Assembly: GCA_030066245.1 (NCBI GenBank)
Contig: JASJBY010000163.1
Coordinates: forward strand, 1-8,692
DNA length: 8,692 bases
Direction: 5' to 3'
From: Gammaproteobacteria bacterium
GTDB taxonomy: Bacteria; Pseudomonadota; Gammaproteobacteria; JAABTG01
Under the pieces are notes generated by a model. That model had not been told where the DNA came from, ran no database searches, and saw only the letters and a program-made list of their open reading frames with translations. The translations under genes and the position numbers were made by a program. Shown here piece after piece: positions 5,677 to 8,692 of this stretch. Each line of letters begins with the position of its first letter. The first letter of the stretch is position 1.

Positions 5677-7287
5677 ATGACTACGGTAGACTGGGTCGTA
5701 GTTTTAGTCTACGTCGCCGGGATGATTGGCCTCAGCATCTTCTTGAGCCGAGGCCAGGAGGACGAAACGGACTACTACGTGGGCGGGCGCGACCTGCCCT
5801 GGTGGGCGGTGGGCATCTCCACCATGGCCACCCAGACCTCCGCCATCAGCTTCATGTCGATTCCCGCCTTCGTGGCCCTCAAACCCGGTGGTGGCCTCAC
5901 CTGGCTGCAGTACGAGCTGGCCGTGCCCCTCGCGATTGTCGGCGTCGCCTTGTTTCTCCTGCCATTCTTTCGCAAGCTCGAGCTGATCAGCGTCTATCAA
6001 TACCTGGAGCAGCGCTTCGGAGCCTCCGTGCGTCTGCTCATCAGTGCCGTCTTCCTCATCAGCCGAGGGCTGGGCACGGGGGTAGGGCTGTATGCCGCCG
6101 CCATCATACTCACCGTCGTGCTGGGCATTCCCATCTGGGCCACCATTCTCCTGATGGGCGTCGTTACGGTGGTCTATGACACGATCGGCGGCATGAAAGC
6201 CGTGGTGTACTCGGATGTGATCCAGAGCGGCATCCTGTTCGTGGGTATCTTCCTATGCATGGGTTTTGCCCTCGCCCTTTTCGGGGGAGTGGAAGGCGCG
6301 GTTCGCGCCCTGCCGCCCGAGCGTTGGGTGGCAATCGACCTCTCCACCGGGCTTGGCGACGGCTCGTCGACGCCCTTCTGGGGCTTTCTCGTCGGCGGCC
6401 TGTTTCTCTACATGGCCTATTACGGGACGGACCAGAGTCAGGTGCAGCGGGAGCTTTCCGCCAAGAGCATCGAGGACACCCGCTGGTCACTGTATTTCAA
6501 CGGCTTCGTGCGATTCCCGCTGACCTTTCTTTATGTGGCCATGGGCATCGCGCTAGGGGCTGCGTACAGCGTGTCCATCGAGCTTCAGAACGAGGTTCCG
6601 CGGCAACTGATGGACTTCCTCGTTCCCGTGTTCATCCTGCAGGAGCTGCCCATCGGCATCCGCGGGGTTCTGGTCTCTGCTCTCCTGGCAGGAGCTATGT
6701 CCAGCCTCGACTCGGCCCTGAACTCACTCTCCGCCGCCACCATGAGCGATTTTGTGGACAAGTTCTACGATCTTTCTCCCGATCGCACCCTCTTGGTCAG
6801 CAAGATCACGACCGTGGTCTGGGGTGTGGTCATCACCGGTTTTGCCTTTCTGGTAGGCGGCATCTCCGACACCGTGATCGAGAGCATCAACAAGATCGGG
6901 TCCACCTTCTACGGCCCGATTCTTGCCGCCTTCCTCCTGGGGGTGTTGTCCGCACGACCCACGACTATAGGCGTTTTCGTTGGGGTTCTGGCAGGAGTCG
7001 GATTCAACCTTGTTCTCTGGGTGGGCTTTCCGGAGACATTCTGGATGTGGTGGAACTTCTTCGGCGTCGTAATAACGGTCATCGTTACCTACGTCGTGAG
7101 TCTGTTCACGCCGGCCAGGCCGCTCGAGGAGATACGCGCCTGCACGTTATTCGGCAGCGGGTTCTTCGAAGGTCAGCGGCTCTGGCATCCCGGCTACACC
7201 GTCCTGCTGGTGTACTTCGTGGTGCTGCTCGGGTTCCTGGTGTTTCTGAATTACATTGCTACGACGCTTGGGGCGGGCGCTGGCTGA
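5677..7287 (+). CDS. Sodium:solute symporter family (SSS/SLC5-like) transporter, substrate unknown
   Basis: The 536-residue product has about 13-14 hydrophobic membrane segments from residue 5 to near the end. Family marks are the N-terminal DYYVGGRDLPWW just after the first segment, the TQTSAISFMSIPAF segment, and MSSLDSALNSLSAA (from 341), where S342 and S343 fall at the conserved Na+-site serines of the LeuT-fold symporters. Members use the Na+ gradient to import sugars, amino acids, carboxylates, vitamins and other solutes, and the substrate cannot be read from this sequence. The start at 5677 is chosen because an AGGGGGG site lies about 9 nt upstream and the first membrane segment follows directly; an ORF extension to 5617 adds 20 residues without membrane character. 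It sits 63 bp after the transglycosylase gene and 36 bp before the YceI-like gene, so it is probably the middle gene of an operon. Uptake of a compound tied to cell-wall turnover is possible but unsupported. Confidence 0.9.
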   Translation: MTTVDWVVVLVYVAGMIGLSIFLSRGQEDETDYYVGGRDLPWWAVGISTMATQTSAISFMSIPAFVALKPGGGLTWLQYELAVPLAIVGVALFLLPFFRKLELISVYQYLEQRFGASVRLLISAVFLISRGLGTGVGLYAAAIILTVVLGIPIWATILLMGVVTVVYDTIGGMKAVVYSDVIQSGILFVGIFLCMGFALALFGGVEGAVRALPPERWVAIDLSTGLGDGSSTPFWGFLVGGLFLYMAYYGTDQSQVQRELSAKSIEDTRWSLYFNGFVRFPLTFLYVAMGIALGAAYSVSIELQNEVPRQLMDFLVPVFILQELPIGIRGVLVSALLAGAMSSLDSALNSLSAATMSDFVDKFYDLSPDRTLLVSKITTVVWGVVITGFAFLVGGISDTVIESINKIGSTFYGPILAAFLLGVLSARPTTIGVFVGVLAGVGFNLVLWVGFPETFWMWWNFFGVVITVIVTYVVSLFTPARPLEEIRACTLFGSGFFEGQRLWHPGYTVLLVYFVVLLGFLVFLNYIATTLGAGAG

Positions 7288-7323
7288 AGGCGGATGAACG
7301 GACAGACAAGGGGGCATCGCAAG

Positions 7324-8109
7324 ATGGTTGACTCGGTGAGGTTGCGCGGTACGTTGGCGGCCACGGTGACACTGCTCCTGCTGGCGTGTGCCCCTTCCCA
7401 AGAGAAAGCCGCTGAACCACCGGAGGCGGAACCGGTTGGCACACGGGCGGATGAGAAGCCGGCAGTCTCCGCGGAAACGCGCTCAGCTCAGGAGAAGAAA
7501 CCGGCATCTGTGGCCACGCCACCGCCTGAGCAACTGACCTACGTGGTGCTTCCCGATGTCTCGGACGTGAGGATCTTCGTCTACCGCACGGGCCGTCTGG
7601 CAACCACGCTGGGGCACAACCATGTGATTTCCAGCCCGGACGTTCAGGGAACCATGGTGTTGACGCCGGAGCTCACCGGCTCCATCGTCGACATCCGCGT
7701 GCCCGTGGCCACCCTGGTGGTCGACGACCCCGAGCAACGCAAAGAGGCTGGGCCGGATTTCCAGACCCAACTCTCAGACGAGGATGTCGCGAGCGTTCGG
7801 CACACCATGCTGAGCTCCCGTGTGCTGGACGCCGGACCGTATCCGCTGGTCACGATAAAGGCCACCGTGACGGGCGGTACGCCGCCGGAGCTGCAGGCCT
7901 ACGTGGTCATGACGCTGCACGGCACTGTCCAGCAGTTCCAGTCTCCCGTAAAGTTCGAGAAAGACGGCATGCTGGCGGTCGCAAAAGGGTCGTACACAAT
8001 CCGCCAGACCGATTTCGGTATCGAACCCTTCAGCATGCTGGGCGGATCGCTGGCGGTAAAGGACGAGGTCAAGATCCAGTACCGCATCGTTGGCCGACCG
8101 CAGGAGTGA
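7324..8109 (+). CDS. YceI-domain lipoprotein
   Basis: The 261-residue product starts with a lipoprotein signal ending in LLLLAC, so C22 would be lipidated, and A23 favours sorting to the outer membrane. Residues 23-70 are a flexible, charged and Pro/Ala-rich linker. Residues about 72-258 form a YceI-like lipocalin-type barrel, with LGHNHV (96-101) and the late QTDFGIEPFSM strand (228-238) as family signs. YceI proteins bind isoprenoid lipids or quinone-like molecules; the ligand here is unknown. Most YceI proteins are shorter, about 190 residues, without the lipobox and linker. The ATG at 7324 is preferred because AAGGGGG lies 9 nt upstream; ATG 7294 would add ten residues. It follows the symporter by 36 bp. 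It is the last gene of the run and is followed by the G-rich repeat tract. Confidence 0.85.
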   Translation: MVDSVRLRGTLAATVTLLLLACAPSQEKAAEPPEAEPVGTRADEKPAVSAETRSAQEKKPASVATPPPEQLTYVVLPDVSDVRIFVYRTGRLATTLGHNHVISSPDVQGTMVLTPELTGSIVDIRVPVATLVVDDPEQRKEAGPDFQTQLSDEDVASVRHTMLSSRVLDAGPYPLVTIKATVTGGTPPELQAYVVMTLHGTVQQFQSPVKFEKDGMLAVAKGSYTIRQTDFGIEPFSMLGGSLAVKDEVKIQYRIVGRPQE

Positions 8110-8390
8110 TGGGAACAGCGGGCGGCGGGCGGCGGGCGGCGGGCAGTGAGAAGAGAAGCGGTTAGCGGGCGGCGGGCAGCGGGCAGGAATAAGAGAAGCG
8201 GGTAGCGGGCGGCGGGCAGAGGGCAGAGGGCAGGGAGAAGAGAAGCGGGCAGCGGTCGGCAAGGAAGTAGAAGAGGGCAGGGGGCAGGGAGCAGAGGGCA
8301 GCGGGCAGGGAGCAGGGGGCAGGGAGAGGAGAAGCGGGCGGCGGTCAGCGGTCGGCGGTCAGCAGGAAGTTAGAAGAGGGCAGGTTTCAG
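8110..8390 (+). repeat. Nested G-rich heptamer repeat tract with G-quadruplex potential
   Basis: This non-coding stretch is built from variants of GGGCGGC, GGGCAGC, GGGCAGA and GGGCAGG. It opens with three perfect GGGCGGC units plus a final GGG (8120-8143), giving four GGG runs with 4-nt loops, a canonical G-quadruplex pattern. A larger unit starting AAGAGAAGCGG recurs at 8151, 8191 and 8238, with a GAGGAGAAGCGG variant at 8326. The first two copies are 40 bp apart and nearly identical through GGGCGGCGGGCAG. The last two share a different tail, GGAAGT(T)AGAAGAGGGCAGG, at 8263-8282 and 8365-8384. It lies between the convergent yceI-like and cobS genes. Function is unknown; slipped-strand expansion plus local duplication would explain the pattern. 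Confidence 0.85.
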
Positions 8391-8410
8391 ACGTGCATCA
8401 TTCTTCTTAC

Positions 8411-8431
8411 TAGCGCGTAGGCGCGACGTTT
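8411..8431 (+). terminator. Possible weak terminator after the repeat tract
   Basis: GCGC (8413-8416) and GCGC (8421-8424) can form a short stem with a 4-nt loop, followed by GACGTTTT. The stem is only 4 bp, so this is a weak call. It would end plus-strand transcription that runs through the repeat tract before reaching the convergent cobS gene. Confidence 0.2.
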
Positions 8432-8692
8432 TCAGGCGGGCCGGGGAAACGTACTGAAGATGACGGCGGCAATCAGTGCCGCGGTTTCGGTCAATTCCAG
8501 CATGGCGCCGGCGGAGTCACCGGTGGTGCCACCGATACGGCGTTGCATGGCTGCGCGCAGCAGGAGAAAAACGCAGGCGCTGACTAGAAACAGAAATGCG
8601 CCCTCTACTCCAAGGAATACGGAGGAGACAAGGGCTGTTACAACCACAACCCAGCCCGCCGCACGCCTTGGAAAATGGGTGGCCAGAGTCGA
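8432..8692 (-). CDS. cobS: Adenosylcobinamide-GDP ribazoletransferase CobS, C-terminal part (5' end beyond the window)
   Basis: The frame is open from the window edge at 8692 to a TGA at 8432, giving the last 86 residues. A GTG at 8647 is internal, because the upstream codons continue without a stop and read as typical CobS sequence (ATHFPRRAAGW). The tail has two hydrophobic membrane segments around RRIGGTTGDSAGAMLELTE, the conserved CobS GGxTGDxxGA motif near the C-terminus. CobS is an inner-membrane enzyme that joins adenosylcobinamide-GDP and alpha-ribazole in the last stage of cobalamin synthesis. Full-length CobS is about 240-260 residues, so roughly two thirds lie outside the window. 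It is convergent with the YceI-like gene. Other cobalamin genes would be expected upstream, past 8692, but cannot be seen. Confidence 0.85.
   Translation of the reverse strand, partial: STLATHFPRRAAGWVVVVTALVSSVFLGVEGAFLFLVSACVFLLLRAAMQRRIGGTTGDSAGAMLELTETAALIAAVIFSTFPRPA

Noticed and set aside
6255..7331. A long plus-strand frame inside the symporter gene
   Set aside because: It is a frame-shifted reading of the symporter, rich in Arg, Gly and Pro with no membrane segments or domain; the real frame has clear family motifs.
8110..8390. A CRISPR array
   Set aside because: The units are short, contiguous and degenerate, with no regular unique spacers and no cas genes.

Overview
This GC-rich window looks like chromosomal DNA from a proteobacterium. 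A gammaproteobacterium is my best guess, from the mix of a NapC/NirT-type multiheme cytochrome, an MltF-like lytic transglycosylase, CobS, a REP-like palindrome (GGCGGAA...TTCCGCC) and a CTGCCC-type heptamer repeat tract. This placement is inference; there is no rRNA, tRNA or phylogenetic marker gene in the window. I see no transposase, integrase, CRISPR array or tRNA.

Layout, left to right. (1) Positions 1-143 hold a REP-like hairpin and a second GC-rich hairpin downstream of the first gene. (2) 144-1484, minus strand: a membrane-anchored NapC/NirT-type c-type cytochrome with eight possible heme sites, two of them with unusual spacing. (3) 1634-2410, plus strand and divergent from the cytochrome: an exported ankyrin-repeat protein. 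(4) 2459-3980, minus strand: a two-gene unit in which a MoeB/ThiF-type adenylyltransferase overlaps by 8 bp a Tat-exported Rieske-like protein that lacks the usual second histidine ligand. (5) 4135-8109, plus strand: probably one operon of an MltF-like lytic transglycosylase, a sodium:solute symporter of unknown substrate, and a YceI-domain lipoprotein. (6) 8110-8390: a G-rich, nested heptamer repeat tract with G-quadruplex potential. (7) 8432-8692, minus strand: the C-terminal end of CobS, cut by the window edge.

Almost all products act at the membrane or in the periplasm. The cytochrome probably takes electrons from the quinol pool. The Rieske-like protein looks like a second redox protein, but its ability to hold a 2Fe-2S cluster is doubtful. 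MoeB would activate a sulfur-carrier protein for molybdopterin synthesis, and its overlap with the Rieske-like gene implies coupled translation. The plus-strand operon combines peptidoglycan cleavage, Na+-coupled uptake and a lipoprotein that may bind a lipid or quinone; no common pathway is evident from sequence alone.

The observations most worth checking are the degenerate Rieske motif, the CX3CH and CX4CH heme sites, the nested G-rich repeat tract, and an inverted repeat that covers the likely start codon of the ankyrin gene. I did not find clear evidence of a wholly new multi-gene system.
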